From assembly GCA_963922205.1 (NCBI GenBank), contig CAWUHX010000102.1, forward strand, positions 62,001-126,000: a stretch of DNA of 64,000 nucleotides. The letters run 5' to 3'. Positions 27,032 through 41,800 of this stretch are shown here, in pieces. A model generated the notes under the pieces. It was not told the DNA's origin. It was given only the letters and a program-made list of their open reading frames with translations, and did no database searches. The stretch's first letter is position 1; each line of letters begins with the position of its first letter. A program made the position numbers and the translations under genes. Source of the DNA: Romanomermis culicivorax (lineage: Eukaryota; Nematoda; Enoplea; Mermithida; Mermithidae).

Positions 27032-28163
27032 TTCGGCGTGTCCCCAATACAGCGAAACACACGACAGCGAAACTCAAAATAGCGAAACTCAATACAGCGA
27101 TTCTCAAAACAATGAAGTGTCAAAACAGCGATTCTCAATACAGCGAAATCTCCATACAAAGATTCTCAAAACAGCGATTCTCAAAAGAGCGAATCTCAAT
27201 ACAGTGAATAGTAAAAATTTCTATGCGTTAGAGTAAACGCACACATCATTTTATAATGAATATGCAAATTAGGTATTTCAAAACCTTTTTTGCTGGTTGA
27301 GAGTCTATGTTTAGTTGCATTTGGCTATCTAAGTTTTACGTGCTTCTGTGCTGCAGTTGCGGTAGGTATGCACGAACGGACCATTCCAAAATCACAAAAA
27401 AATATGTCAGAAAAACATTTTTGCAAAATGTTTGAAGGAAGGCAAACAAAAAATTATCATGAGGATCCCCAATTAAATTTGTTTTGTGTGGAGTTTAATT
27501 GCAAAAAAACATTAAATTAATGAAATAAATAAAGCAAAATGAAATAAGCAAATAAAATGAAATGAATAAAATAATTAAGCAGTAAAGAAAAAACAAAAAC
27601 AAATAATAAATAAATGAAAAGTAAAATAATACAATAAAAAGTAGGTAAAGGTAAAAAATAGAACTAAAGAACGTAACCTGAAAAAATTAAACAAAATGAA
27701 CAGAAAGTGGCTCAAAATAAAAAGAGTTTAAAAAGGAATAAGCCCATAAAGGAGAAAGAAACAAAAAACATGCATGTAAATATGTTAATAATAAACAAAC
27801 CAGAATAAAAAGCTGTAATGTCGTGAAAACACATGCTGTAGAGCCATGATGTGAGAAATCTGGCGATTCGTGCCAAAACATGTTACATCCAGTATGAACA
27901 AGATCGAAATGGAGGACCAAATAGACCAAATAGGCCATGCGCCATAACGTCTCTCCCGCCCAATCTCCATTTTTCCATTCGCATCTAAAGATACATTTTT
28001 TGAAAATACGCTATTTGGAAAATCTGTTCTGAGACCACAGTATTTTGAGAATCGCTGTATTGAGAATCACTTTTTTGAGACATCGCTGGTTTGAGAATCA
28101 CTATATTCAGTCTCGGTATTTTGAGTTTCGCTGTTGTGTGTTTCGCTGAATAGGGGTGAAACC
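27032..28163. mobile_element. Foldback element with minisatellite arms (copy 2)
   Basis: The left arm, 27032-27210, has about ten tandem copies of CAGCGATTCTCAAAA or CAGCGAAACTCAATA. The right arm, about 28030-28163, has the inverse units (TTTTGAGAATCGCTGTATTG, GTTTCGCTGTTGTGTGTTTC). The outermost blocks, CAGCGAAACACACGACAGCG on the left and the inverse on the right, match closely. The core of about 800 bp is A-rich on the plus strand. It sits between the SCOT and kinase genes. Unit length and layout match copy 1 at 20519-21560, but the unit sequence has drifted. Confidence 0.75.
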
Positions 28164-28329
28164 TTATTTGGAGGCTAGCGCTTGGAATGTAGACAGAAAT
28201 TTAGACGTTTCCAAATACAATTCTAGAGCAACAGATAGTAAACAATCCGCGATACCCAAAAATTCCTCAACTTTTTTGTAATAGTTTCTGACGTTTATGC
28301 GTGTACACTGTACATAATCATACTCAATT

Positions 28330-28339
28330 TTTATTTATT
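28330..28339 (-). terminator. Poly(A) signals for the kinase gene
   Basis: Two overlapping AATAAA motifs on the minus strand about 80 nt past the kinase stop codon at 28417. Confidence 0.5.
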
Positions 28340-28416
28340 GTAACTACAGGCGTTTATCTATGTAGCATAGCATAAGTTTTATGCAAATTAGTTCACACTG
28401 CACATAAGTCTAGTGC

Positions 28417-31400
28417 TCAAACGGCCGCCACTGAAGGGGCTATCATTTTTCGCTTGATCTCGTGGTACATCGGGTCGTTCGCCACCTGATCGGCGTGCAA
28501 TTTCCACGGTGAATTGGGTTGCCAATCGAGTAATAAATTTTTACACAATTTTTTTCTCTTGATCGTATCGTCCAATAATTTGGCGATCGTACGATAATCC
28601 GGTTCGTCGTAGTAACTATATTTTGATAATAGTGAATAAATCCGTCGGTATTCGACCGGGCAACCGATGCACAATTGATCCGGATCGTCCGTATAACGTT
28701 GTTTTATCGAACCTAACCATTTGAGATATTTTTTCTGGCCACAAGTAAAAAAAGAAAAAATTTAACATGAAATAAATGCAATAATGAGAAGATAATAAAT
28801 CCCTCGAATTCTAATTGAGATTGAAAAACCTTAAGTTAATGTTTGAAATTTTGCTATCAACTTGACCGACACTGACACTTAGATTTTAAAGCTGGTTGCA
28901 ACAGTGGAATTTCCATTTGCATCACTACTTTTGAACGAAATGGATCTGTAGTACATTTTTCCATATGAAAATAATGCTCATGCAAATAACAAACAACCTG
29001 CATGCTTAGTTGCTTTTTTTTCTCGAATTGACTGTAGCACAAAATGAAAAAAATTTTAACTTATGATGCATGGTCATCTCTTTTTTACGCATTTCTTTGT
29101 ATTCTTTTGTGTCCGGAGCTCAACTGAAAATTGATGGAGTATAGTAGTTACAGTGTGGACTGCGGCTCAAAGATGCATTTTTTAACGTTTGGTTTTCTAA
29201 AAATTGATCAACTTTGAACTAAGTTTATTCAATGAATGCTTAACCGATTGCGACATGCTTGGTACCATTCGGTAGCTTACTCATTTCCCTACAAAGTGCT
29301 GTGTATTGTTGATGAATTTGTTCCACCTACCTCTATTAAATAACAGAGAGCTATGATACATTCTTTCATCTTTTTGTGAACAATTTTCAACAATTAATGA
29401 CGTTTTTCGAGAATTTTTCAAATATAACTTGTGCTTTTTAATTTCACCTGAAACTTCAAGTTTTCCGATTTTCTATACGCTGGATGCTGATTTACTCACA
29501 AGACGTTAAGTGTAATATAAATTTTTCAGTCAGGATTAACATATCATAGTAAAATTCGCTACCATTAGAATTGTGTTAGACTTCCTTACGCAACATGTAA
29601 ATTTAAATGAAAGTAAATATATTTGCAAACAAACAAATTAAAAGACAAATACAGACACAAATACGAGCAATTTTCATTGCTTTTGAGAAATCAATTTTTC
29701 GAAAAACACCGTTAATAGTCGAAAATTGCTCAAAAAATGAAATAAAAAAGTTGTATCGTAATTCTATGTCATTTAATGGGAATCGGCGAAACAAATTCGC
29801 AAAAATATACACAGTCATGTAGGAGAATGAATAAGCTACCGAACAGCATCAAGCATGTCGTAATCCAGTATGATAACCAACAAACAGTTTTTATTGGTCT
29901 ATTTAATTGGAAATGGCGGATGTAGATTCAATTTGACACACAATTTTTTAGTTTATACTGTAGGAAAAATAAAGCAAGGATGAAGCCAAAATCAAAGAAG
30001 CACCAACTGGCCTGTCTCTTTTTGACTTTGGAATGAACCAGGCTTTTTTTAGTCATTTTAGGAGCCTGGGCTCCTAACAGTTCGAAAATGGCTCCTAAAA
30101 TTTTACTTCAAGGAGCCAATTTGGCTCCAAAAAATTCAGCTGAAGTTTAACCGAATTTTAGTTGTTTGCTATGATTATATTATATATCAAGCAACTTTAC
30201 ATGAATGTGTTTTTATTTTTAAGATCTCTTTAACAATAAATGATTTACTACTATTTTTAACTGTTTTTTCCGAGATATTTTTGTGTTTCAATGCAACAAA
30301 CGCTGGCGTTGAGTGTGGTTTTTCTCTGGTGAACAGATTAAAGACGAAAACTCGGTCACAAACAACAGTAAGGTCTTACTCGATCAAGAAACCAAATAGC
30401 AAAATTAGATTTTTCATCGATCATCAAATCAGGCTGAACATTTGGACGTCTTGATGTGTTTGCAGAAATGCCACAGCAATTGTAATAATTTTGATTTCGG
30501 AAGTGCTTACAAAATAAGGGCTAAAGAAACGTGATATAAAACTGGTGATTTTGCTAAGAAACGTAATGAATAAACGTGTCGTGTTTTGACTGAAAATAAA
30601 CTTTTTTGATGAGTTCCGTTTTAAAAGCAAATTCAAAAAATTTGCCCTATCTGCGATACAAGTAAATTTGGATTAAATACAATCAAACTATACGAATTAT
30701 ATAATGCATTAATTTTTATCAAAAGTGTGCATTGATTATTTATGGCCCCTAAAAATGTCTGTTTGGCTCCTAAAAATTTAGGTCTAGGAGCCATTTGGCC
30801 TGTAAATTTTTGACGAAAAAAAGCCTGGAATGAACTGTATCGACATCTAGATGCATTTGACCAGGTTATTGGAGAAAATTATCAGTCGGTCTGTTTGTCG
30901 CTGATATATGAGAAACTATACATGAAAAACCAGAAATAAAATTAGGATCGTCTGTTTTAATTCATAAAAAATCAATTTTATGAAAGAAACTAAAAATGCA
31001 CAGCTCAAAAATTTACTATGCTCCGACGAAGCTTTACGCATCACTAGCATCAGAAGGATAATTCATGTATTTCTACATTCTGTAAAAATGGAAGGATGAG
31101 GAAACTTACAAATGAAGATTGGGAATGACGTTACCATGTTCAAAAAGATTATTTGAATCGAAAAATATTATTATACAAAAACAGAAGACGAACGAAAAAA
31201 TTTGACAATAGGCTAACGGAAAAACAGTGAGAGGAAAAAAGGATAATAAAGTGGACTCATGAATCACGAAGATTGTGAAAAATATGATAATATTCAGGAG
31301 CGGATCAATAGCCAAGAAAAAATAATAAACTTCAAAAATGAGCAAGAACTAAGGTACATAAATTACAGAACAAAAACTATTGCACATGTGCATATATGCA

Positions 31401-34400
31401 TATACACATGAGCAGAAAATAACGAGGAAAACACACACACAAATGAGTGTGAAAGGTAAAAATGTGGAACAAAATTTAAAAAACTAACGCATTTATCAAA
31501 AATATCCGTTAACGGAGGCAAACATGTTGGGGTTACTGTGGGTGCATGTGTTCAGCTTCTGGCATCGGCGCGCAGATGGTGGACGTGGCGAAAAGTGGCG
31601 AGAAAAGAAGACAAATTTGCACGGATTGGTAGTGTCACTGTTTTGTGTGTTTTTGGCATATTATTCATTCTGTTTATTTTTGGATGAAAATGTTAGCTTC
31701 ACCGCCCATTGTCTTTGTTTTATATATTTTCTAATATTTGCATTGACAGCATCATCTCGTTTTCCCAATACAACACTTATTGGTAAATTTGTATTGTTTT
31801 GTGAGCATAGTGGAAGGTTCTTTAAGTTTAGGAGTGGAGACTTGGGTAGAAGCTCCTGAGGTACGTGCCAAGGTGTTCTGCCTGAGGTTTGGTGAAGTAC
31901 TGGAGTGTATCTGGTGAACCATGTGAGAGAGTTTTGGTTTATTGTATTTTGTTAGCCTGTGGTCAGAACTGTTGCAGCTTCGTTTGTATAAACCCAAAGG
32001 TCAGTTACATCATCTAAACCCACAGCAGCCTAACAAGTGGTGGACTCTTAATGCCTCTCATGATGGATAACCAGAGAACCACCAGGAAAACAACTAAATC
32101 ATCAGGGTTTTATAAGCAGCTGCACATGGGTAAGATAGGAAAAATGAGTGTCCCTTTAGATAAAACTTTGAGAACATCTCCTAGGTCACATGAGCCTAGT
32201 GTTTCCAAATTCCACTCTGCTGAAGAACACCCAGCCATAGGACAAATTCAAGCACAGGTGCCTGAGACCGAACTGAGGCAGAAAAGTAAAACTGCCCAAG
32301 TGTCAAGATTGGAAGAGGAGTTAATGAGGGTTAGCTTCGAGATGGCTAAGCAAGCCGAAGGTGAAGCTACTGTAGCCAGAAATGTCAAAGGTCATCAGAC
32401 CTTGGAAAGACAAAGACTGACGATGCCTCTGTTCATCTGATGACAGGAACACTGGATGAGATTAGAGGGAAATTGAAACCAGTGCGGAAGTCGAATTTGG
32501 TCGATATGAATTTGGACGATTATTATGAGGACCCGCCTGCTGAATTATATGACGATCAATATTTGAGGCAATATGAAGCGGAAATGGCAAATTGAATATG
32601 CTGGGAAGATCAAAAGGAATGAATTGACCCGAAAGATCAACAAATTAATGCCTTGGAAAAGAAGGTCGATTTATTAACAAAAATATTGGAAAGCACACAG
32701 GATCGCAAAAAAGAAAATGAGAAGAAGCGGCAAAAGAAGATAAGTGAGTCTTCTTATGCAGAGAGTAGAGTAGAAAGGGTTAGTGAACCTAAAAGAGAGG
32801 TTCAATCAGAAATTTATGTTAGATGTCAAGAGAATACAGATAGATATTCTACTAGGGATAAAGTATGGAACCCGGAACCAGAGATTTCAAGAAATGCTGA
32901 ACAAGCACAATCAAATGATTATGCTTATTCAGTAAATAGGAAATCTAGGGAAAGGAAGGTGACTTTCTGTGATGAATCCTCCCAGGGAGAGGATAGGTTT
33001 TCTCATCCTACTCCATAGAGAGATACCACAAATAGAGCCAAGTCTAGCCCTGAGAGAAGGAGAAGGAGAAAATCAAAAAGTAGAAGGAGATCTCATAGAT
33101 CTAGAGCTAGGAGCAGACATTATTCAGATAGTGATAATAGCAGTTCGTCTACGTCAAACTCTAGCTCAAGTGTGGAAGTAGATGTTAGAGATGTGGTAAA
33201 GGCCTTGAAACATAAACCTTTACATGATAGTATAAAGCAGACAGAAGCACTCAAATTCTTTACTGATCTTGGAAGTGACTTTTTGGAGAATACTACTGAT
33301 AAGATCAAGAAAGAATGTTTGAGAAGATTGTCTCAGAATATGGCTGGGAGGATAGCAAGAATGTCCTCAAGTTATACAGAAGCACAGAGTAATATCTTAA
33401 AATATCTAGCGCCAACTTATGAATTGAGGATGCTCATGAGAGAGCTATTCAACATAAGCAAGAAGAAGGTGAGATTTTAAAGAGTTTTTACAAATATATG
33501 TCCCATTTATCTTTAGAGTTTTTAAAGAGATTGAGTAATCATGTGGATCTGGTCTATGCAGATCAGACAGATCAAGTAAGGCAGGAAAATATTATTAATG
33601 CCTTCCTTTACAAAATTAGTTCATTGTACCAGACAGAGTTGCAGGATGTATTGCCATCAATGAAAACATGGCAAGACCTTGCATACACCGTAACACAAAT
33701 TGATAAAAAGTATAAAAATGTTTTTACTACTTTTGGAGCTAAAGATAAACCTATTGTGGTAAACCAAGTGGTAGCTATGGAGGAGAAATGCCCAGAAATT
33801 GCTTTTGTAGGGAATGCTCAGTATGGAAGTACTAAAAGGTATAACCAAACAAAAGCAAGACCACAAAATCAGTTGCAAAAGGCAGTTGAGGATCAGAGGA
33901 GTGACGAAAATGGCGAAGAGATGCAACCTGGTCCATCAACTCGTGACTTCAAGCAGACTAACATGGAGCAGGCCAAGGAATCATTTTTAGCTATTCTCTC
34001 AAAGGAGTGACTACAGTTGGTGCAAAAAGTGGATAAATTGCAGGTCACACAAAATGAAGCTTTGAAAGATTTGACTACTGTGAAGCAGTCTGCGTCTGCT
34101 GAAAAGAAAAAGCTAGCTAAGCAGCAGAGACCCTATTGTATTTATAAAAGAATAATACTCATGCTACGGACAATTGTAAAACTTTAGCTTATGGTCATCA
34201 GCAACAGCAACGCTGTGGATTTAACCATAGCATCCCAAATCAGTATTATGGAGGAGATAGAGGTTCTTCATTTAGAGGACAATTTAGTGGTAGAGGTGGA
34301 CTGCAATTTGGATTTAGAGGAAGAGGTAGAGGTGCCTACTATGTGGGATTTCTGGAAGAAGATCAAACCTATGGGTATGACCCAGAGTTTGAGAGATATA

Positions 34401-37400
34401 GGGAATGCTGCAGATTGAGAGAGCAAGGTATTCAATTGCAGAGGCAGCCTCAGTTGATGCTACCTGCATCAACTAGTCAACCAGTGATTCGGGCTCGTAC
34501 CATCCAGGACCAGACTGAATCATTTGTTCCGAGCCAGTCACAATCTACTTCACATAATGTTATGGTCACAAGCTGTGCAGATGTGAACAATGAAAGTGAT
34601 CTGAGTAGGGACAAATCTTGAAATCTGATTCTAGGAAGTATTATTCACCTGGATAAAGTGACCCCTCAGGAAAGAGTGAGGAGTGAAGATTCAGCTCATG
34701 TAAAGTATGAAAGGCAAGTGACAGATAAGGAAAAGAAATTGTTGGAAAATTATTTAAAGATGGTTCCATTCTACATCAATGTAGAATGGAGAAACAGCTA
34801 CATCAATGTAGAATTGGAGAAATGGCTACAAGAGCCTAATTGATACAAGAGCGCAGTGTACAGTCATGTCTTCTAAACTTTTGAAAAAGGCATTAGACAT
34901 TGACTATACAGTGTACCCCCAGATCCTTAAGGTGACTGTTGCTGATGGAAAAATTGTACATGCCTTTGCATATGTACCATTTTGTATGAGAACTGAATTT
35001 AGGCATTTTCTAGTGAATGCTATAGTGTTGCCAGATGTGGGTGAAGACCTGATCTTGGGCACAGATTTTTTGGCACACCCAGATCTAGGTGTGATAATTG
35101 ATTTCAGAAGGAATGCCATGACTATACAGGGCATTGAAAAGACGATTGATGTAATTCAAGTCCCTTCTGTAACTACTGTGCAAATGGTAGTGGAAGAAGT
35201 GCCTAAAGTTAGGGAAGCATCCATTGATTGTCAAAATCAAAATGTTTATCCGAAGGTCTGTCTTCTAAAGACAACTGTTTCAATTGTCACATGTGGGAAA
35301 ACCTACATTCCATATGGAACAGATGTTTTAATAAAGGCAAAACTTTGGGATCAACACCAAGATACTACATTGAAGAGAAAGCAGTTGTAGACAAATCACA
35401 GGAATCATTTGTAGTACTAATCTCAAATAACACGGGTTCTGGTTGTGGATTTGTTAGAGATATCAAATCATTGGCTATACGGAATCAATGTTAGTTGAAG
35501 ATGATGATACGTACAAGAAGTTGAAGAGAATGGAAAAAATAAAGGAGGAGAAGGAATATCAGACATGTATGGTGAAGGAAGAAATGCCTAGAGAATCAAA
35601 ATCAGATTCTGTAGAATTTTATAATTCACTATGCAGGATGATATCAAAAGCAAAGATTTCGGAGGAACAGAAATCAAAAGCTATAGAATCTCTGTTGCAG
35701 TATAGAGATGTCTTTAGCTTGCCTGGTGATCTGGCAACTACAACTCCAGCTCTTACTTGCATGATAGATACAGGAAATGCAAGACCTGTAGCGAAAAGGT
35801 ATTATAGAGCTGCTATTAATAGTGGTCCTGGAGTGAGGCGACATATTAAAGAGATGGTAGATCAAGGAGTGATAGAGCCCTCGAAATCACGGTGGGCTGC
35901 ACCTTTGTTCCTGGTGGGGAAAAAGGATGGAACTACGAGACCCCTAGTTGATTTTAGAGGTATAAATGAGGTGACCAAGGATGATAAATATCTGATTCAT
36001 AGAATGGATGACTATTTAGATTGCCTTGGAAAAGCCAAATTTTATACAACTTTGGATTTGAAATTGGGATATTGGCAGGTCCTGATGAAGGAGGAGAGCA
36101 AGGAGAAAATGGCTTTTATATTTCAGGAAGGCCTGTTTCAATTTAAAGTGATGCCATTTGGTTTGAAGAATGCACCTGCTGAATTTCAAAGGATGATGGA
36201 GAGAATCCTTGGAGATTTGGTATGGAAAATTTGCCTAGTGTATATAGATGATATAATCATCTTCTCCAATATGTTCGAGGAACACTTAGAGAATTTGACA
36301 TTGGTGCTACAAGCTTTGAGAAAAGGAAAATTGACCCTTATGCCAGAGAAATGTGAATTTCTTCCTGAGAAAGTCCATTTTTTAGGAGACATCTTGAACG
36401 GGAATGGAATTTCTCTGGATCCTAAGAAGGTCAAGGCCATAATGGGGTTTCCATTCCCTGATTCTGTTAAGAAAATGCAGAGATTCCTAGGTATGCTACA
36501 ATGGTGTAAGAAATTTATACCGGGCCTAGCGGCACTAGCTGAACCTTTGTACAAATTGACAGGAAAGAAGGGAATGTGGAATGTGATGGAGCAGCATTGC
36601 GAAACATTTGAGAAGCTCAAAATAACATTGACCTCAGTTCCTTCCCTACCACATCCAATTTTAGATGGATCTGCCAGATTCATTCTTCAAACAGATGCTA
36701 GTGGAATTGCATTGGGAGCAGTATTATGCAAAGAGAATGACTCAGAACGTTGGGTAATGGCCTACAATAGTCTGATATTGCAGGCAGAAGAATGAAAATG
36801 GTGTGCCACTGAAAGAGAATGCTTAGCTGTGGTCTACGGCCTTGAAATTTATAAACATTATGTTTTGGGTCAAAAGGTCATGATTCAAACTGACCATAAA
36901 CCATTATTGTCAATGAGGGTCAACACACAGACTAATGAAAAACTCAAAAGGTGGTACGCATTCATTTGTCAGTTCAACCACAAATTGGAGTATGTGCCTG
37001 GCAGGTAAAATGCCATGGCAGATTTTCTTTCGAGGAAAGAAGAGCCAGACGAGCAAAAGGAAAAGTTGCCACCAAAGTGGGAACTTATTTTTCAAAAGGA
37101 AGAATTGAAATCTCCAACTGAAGACGAAATTATTAACCAAACCACAAAGTTTTGGTGAATCAACTTTGGAAGCTCAGAGGAGATGAAGTGGATGGGGCTG
37201 TAGGAGTCTTCACTTTTGTGGAGATGGCCACAGCTTCAGAGACTTCAACATATTGTACAGGTGATGAATCTTGACTTAATCTTTCTCCAGAATTTGATAA
37301 CTATCAAGGCCCTGAGAAATATGAAATTTTGCACTAGTCACAAGACAGATGGCAAAAAACTTGCAGCAGGAAGGAAAAGAACACCCTCCTGGGCAAGAAA

Positions 37401-38818
37401 AGCCAGTGGAGGAAGTCAAACGTATTTTTGAACCAAAAGAGATAGAGTTTGAGGAAGCCCCTTAAGTTGAGGACTATAGACCAAAAAGGCTTGTCCCAAA
37501 TGCTTTAATGGCTCAATTGCAAGCCAAAAATCAAGATTTAAGAGTAATCTTCAAGAAATTAGGTGTTAACAGCAACACCATGTCTCAAAGTAACTTATAT
37601 ATCAAAGAAGGGATACTATATAGAGAGACTTTTGGCAAGGCAGAGGAGGAAGTTGTTGTGCCCTCTGTTCTCAAAAAAGTTGTCCTACATCAGTATCACT
37701 ATGCGGTCATAATGACGCAATAAGGGTTCAAGAGAACCCTTGCTATTGTTAAAAAGCAATTCTGGTGGCCAAGCATCGAAAAGGATGTTCCGAGCTGGAT
37801 CATTTTTTGTCCAGTATGTCAAATCGGGACTCCAGGAAAAGCTACGATACCACCATTAAATCCAATTACTCCTAGAGGACTGTTTGACATAGTTTCTGTT
37901 GATATCATGGGAATCTCTCCCATGAGTGAGAAGAGACCATATGTGATAGTGTTTCAAGATTATTTTACCAAATGGGTGGAAGCAGAGATGATCCAAGATC
38001 AATCTGCTGTAACCATTGTGGACAGTTTTTTGAGATACATTGTGTTCAGGCATGGAACCCCACTCAAGTTGTTGAGTGATAATGGTTCATGCTTTACAGC
38101 TGATTTGATGATGTCAGTCTGTAAATTGTTGGAATGTCAGAAAATTTTCACAACTGCCTACCATCCACAAGGAAATGGAATGTTTGAAAGGTTTACCAAA
38201 CCTTGATCAAGCAGTTGCCAAAAGTTGCTATTGAAGATTTTGATAAATGGGACATATATTTGCAATCTGTCATTTTTGCATATAATGCCACACCTCACAC
38301 CTCAACAAAGTGTTCACCATTTGCCTTGTTGAGAGGGCATGAGGCTAATTTCGGCATAAGCATTGGTGTTGCAAGAAACATAGTTCTGCCCATGAACTAT
38401 GAGGCTTATAAGCATGTGCTAACCAAAAGTTTAGTAAAAACTTATGAGACTATTTCTGAAAACATCAGAAAGGCTGTGGAGAGCAGTAAAAAGTTTTTTG
38501 ATCGTAAAGCAAAGGCATATGATTATTCCGTCAATGATTGGGTTTTGCTGAAAGTTGGTAAACAGAAAAAACTGGGTCTTGTGTGGCAAGGACTGTATAT
38601 AGTTACTGATAATAGCAGATTATCAGATAATGTGCTTACAATCGCATACTGGAGAGAGCCATTAAAAATGCAGGTTGGGTCCATGAGCAGGTTGAAGCAC
38701 TTTCGCTATGAGACGGGCAGACAGCTGCAGTCTAACGACATGTCATCAATTGAGGCACAGTTTACTGTAGCTTCGAAAATTCATAATTATAAACTGCCGT
38801 AGAGCGTAGCGCTGTATG

Positions 38819-38852
<34 letters not shown>

Positions 38853-41800
38853 AATTACCCCCCCCCCCTATTTTTCGTCCCAAATTTTGTGATTAGGTAC
38901 AAATTGTAATTATTTGTGTTTATTTCATGTATTTATCACAACTTTGTAAATTCATTTCGCGTAATACTTAAATTTTCCAAAATTTTTGGTAAAAAACCAC
39001 TTTTGGCATAAATCCAAAAACCTTAAAATTTTTTTGCGCCCCTAACTTTTCAAATTTTCCTGATTCTGAGTAATTTTTTCGGAGGAATCAGCTAATCATT
39101 GCCCCCAATTCTGTGAATATTTGGAAGAATTGGAAAACTGCAGGGTTTTGGAGTGAAAAGAGACAAAAAGTAGCGAAAGCAGAAACTGTTGATTTTTCAG
39201 CTCTCAAAAAATTTATTATAAATTCAAAAATCGATAGCGCAGATTCAAAAGAGTTTCAAAGTGAAGATCAAGAAATGTCATGACCCCCCAATGGTCATTG
39301 AATGAAGCAGTATCTAGTCACTGACCCCCAGGTGGCCTATGGACAGCGGCAACTGCGGCAAGATAATTGGTATTTTCTCATCGATGGTAAGTGACTGAAT
39401 TTATTTAACTTATTTAACCAAAACTGGGCAAAGCAGAAAGTTATAGCCCATGGGTGTCTAGATGAAGGCCTAGACAATTTCCAAAAATTGAGTGGGTTCA
39501 AAATTTTTCTGTCAAACTTGAAAAGAGTTGTGGCAAAGCTGCCCTTAGGGCGGAGTTTGTACTTTTTGCAAAACTTCGTCATTTTCCTACACACTTAGTG
39601 AATTGAATAAACTGGTCTAAGTGATGGAGAAGAAGTGGAGTGTAGCAAGTAGTTGACTATGGGTATATAATTTGAAAATTGGTCAAAATAGTCAAATTTA
39701 ATTTTTCTCTCAAAAATCTTTTAAGAATTTTTTCAAATTGTGTAAGGGGGTAAGTTTTTTCTCAAATTTTTCTTGGAAATTCTCGACTCATCGATTGGAT
39801 AGGCCGTGTTGGGCATTGGATTGAACCAGCTAGCAGTCGAGTGATGGAGGACGCAGGTGGTCTGTGCATGTACTTCCTAGTAAGGTAGAAGTCAGGGCGG
39901 CACTTGTGTTCAACTATCTGCCAACACTAACCCAATATATATTTGGCACCTTCAAATTGTCCTTTGCTTGCTATTTTCCTATTTGTCCATACTGTTTGTG
40001 GTGAAGGTGAAAATTTAACTGATGTCTGTCCGGTCAAAATCAATATTTTCATAAAAAGTTAGTAAATATTTTTTCCGAATTTCTAGACTACAACCTTAAA
40101 CGCGTTGTTAGAGTCAGCGAGTTAGAACAATGGTTTGCAACGAATTTGGGCCCATACCCATGCAAGTTAACAGAGCCGAAAATGATCGAAATTGGTAAGG
40201 TGGCTGAAATGATTGAAACGCTGAAGGATAGCAGGTTTCGGGGTCAGCCAATCATTGGTTTTGATACGGAGAAGGTAACACAGGAATATGTAAGTAAGGT
40301 CTATGCAACTTCTGGGGTTGATAACCCATTAGGGAAGGAGTTCACAAGGGTCATTAGCTTTTCAACGGTGACAGGAGACACCTTCATTATGGATACTACA
40401 GTAGTCATGCCGAAGGAATGGATGCTCATTCATGAGCTCCTAGATTCGAACATGCTTATCATTGGATACAACTTGGTTACAGATCTAGTAGCTATTCAGA
40501 ACATTAATGGTGGTGGTAGAAAGAACCAAAGTATTAATTTAATGAAGGAGATTAAACATAGAGGTCTTTGTATGGCCATTATTACGATGTAGCCAAGGTA
40601 GGAGACCTATTAAATGGAAGGTTTTTGGCATTGTCCAGGAAATTGGGACTTTGCCCCGAAACTTTTAAGCTGAAGGGGTTGTTTAGAGAGTTATATCTGA
40701 CGGATATAGATTATTTTCAAATCGATTTCCGTCAGAGAATGCAAAATGAACAATTCTGTAGGTAGAATTTAATGCAGTTTGAAATCAGATAGTCAGCACT
40801 TGACGCCTACTACTCATTAATGGTTTTCTTAGCCTTTTTCCATTATGAGTTAGCCATGGAAGTTGAGGTCCGATTCCAAAACTTTTCTCATGATTTGATG
40901 AAAGCGGATCAAATCCAGTTGATGGCTTTTAGATTCTACAAGTTTTTCAAATGATTCATGGTGAAAACTTCCCACAAATCTTTTGTGGAAGCCTGGAAGT
41001 GGAAGAGCCACAATCATTGTGGGTTTATCATGTAATGAGGCAGGAGATGTATGCCCCTATAGCTGCCCAGTTGGACACCTCATTTGGAGGCAGACCCGAA
41101 TAGAGGGAGAGATGTGAGTACCCCCAAGGGGATTCACCCTGATTATACCCTCAAGGAGAAATGTAAGAATGTTAACATGTATGATACGTTGAGTGAGGAT
41201 GAAGAGTTTGAAGGAGCTTTGTTGAAAAAAAAGATTAGAGCTCGGATTACGAAGAAAGTGGTGGATATGGTAAATCTAGGAAAAGGGTTTATTAAACTTG
41301 ATGAACCAGTATCCATGGTGTTGTATGAGAACTTTCTGAGGTACAGGAAAGAGACAGCAGTTGTTAGAAATTACATCTCTGGAAGTTGATTACCTTGAGT
41401 ATGAACAAGTCAATATACTGAATGGTAAAGACTCATACATAAGACTACACTGGAGGATGGACATAGGCCCATATTCTGAAATATTGGTACAACACATTTT
41501 TAAGAATCTGGAGGCAGCATGTAACAAGTTTCCCCTTACATTTAATTTATTTTGGCCACATAGTAGAGAAGAGTCAGAGGAGTATCTGACCTCTCTCCTT
41601 GACCACAACTATTTGAAGTCTTTTAGCCTAGAAGGGAGTTACTTTTGAAATTGTTGTGGAGAGGAGAATGGTATGGTCAGTATTTAGCTTTTAATAGTAG
41701 TTTCCCAGTGATAGAAGTGCATACACCAACTAAGGGCAATGCAATTACTTGCTGGGGAAATTGCTTCAGGTTCATACCAATTCGACTTTGGCTCAAAACC

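Noticed and set aside
38203-38802. A separate env gene after integrase
   Set aside because: The frame is the C-terminal part of integrase after a frameshift (GPY/F-like module visible). No signal peptide, cleavage site or membrane anchor of an envelope protein is seen there or in the 3' module.
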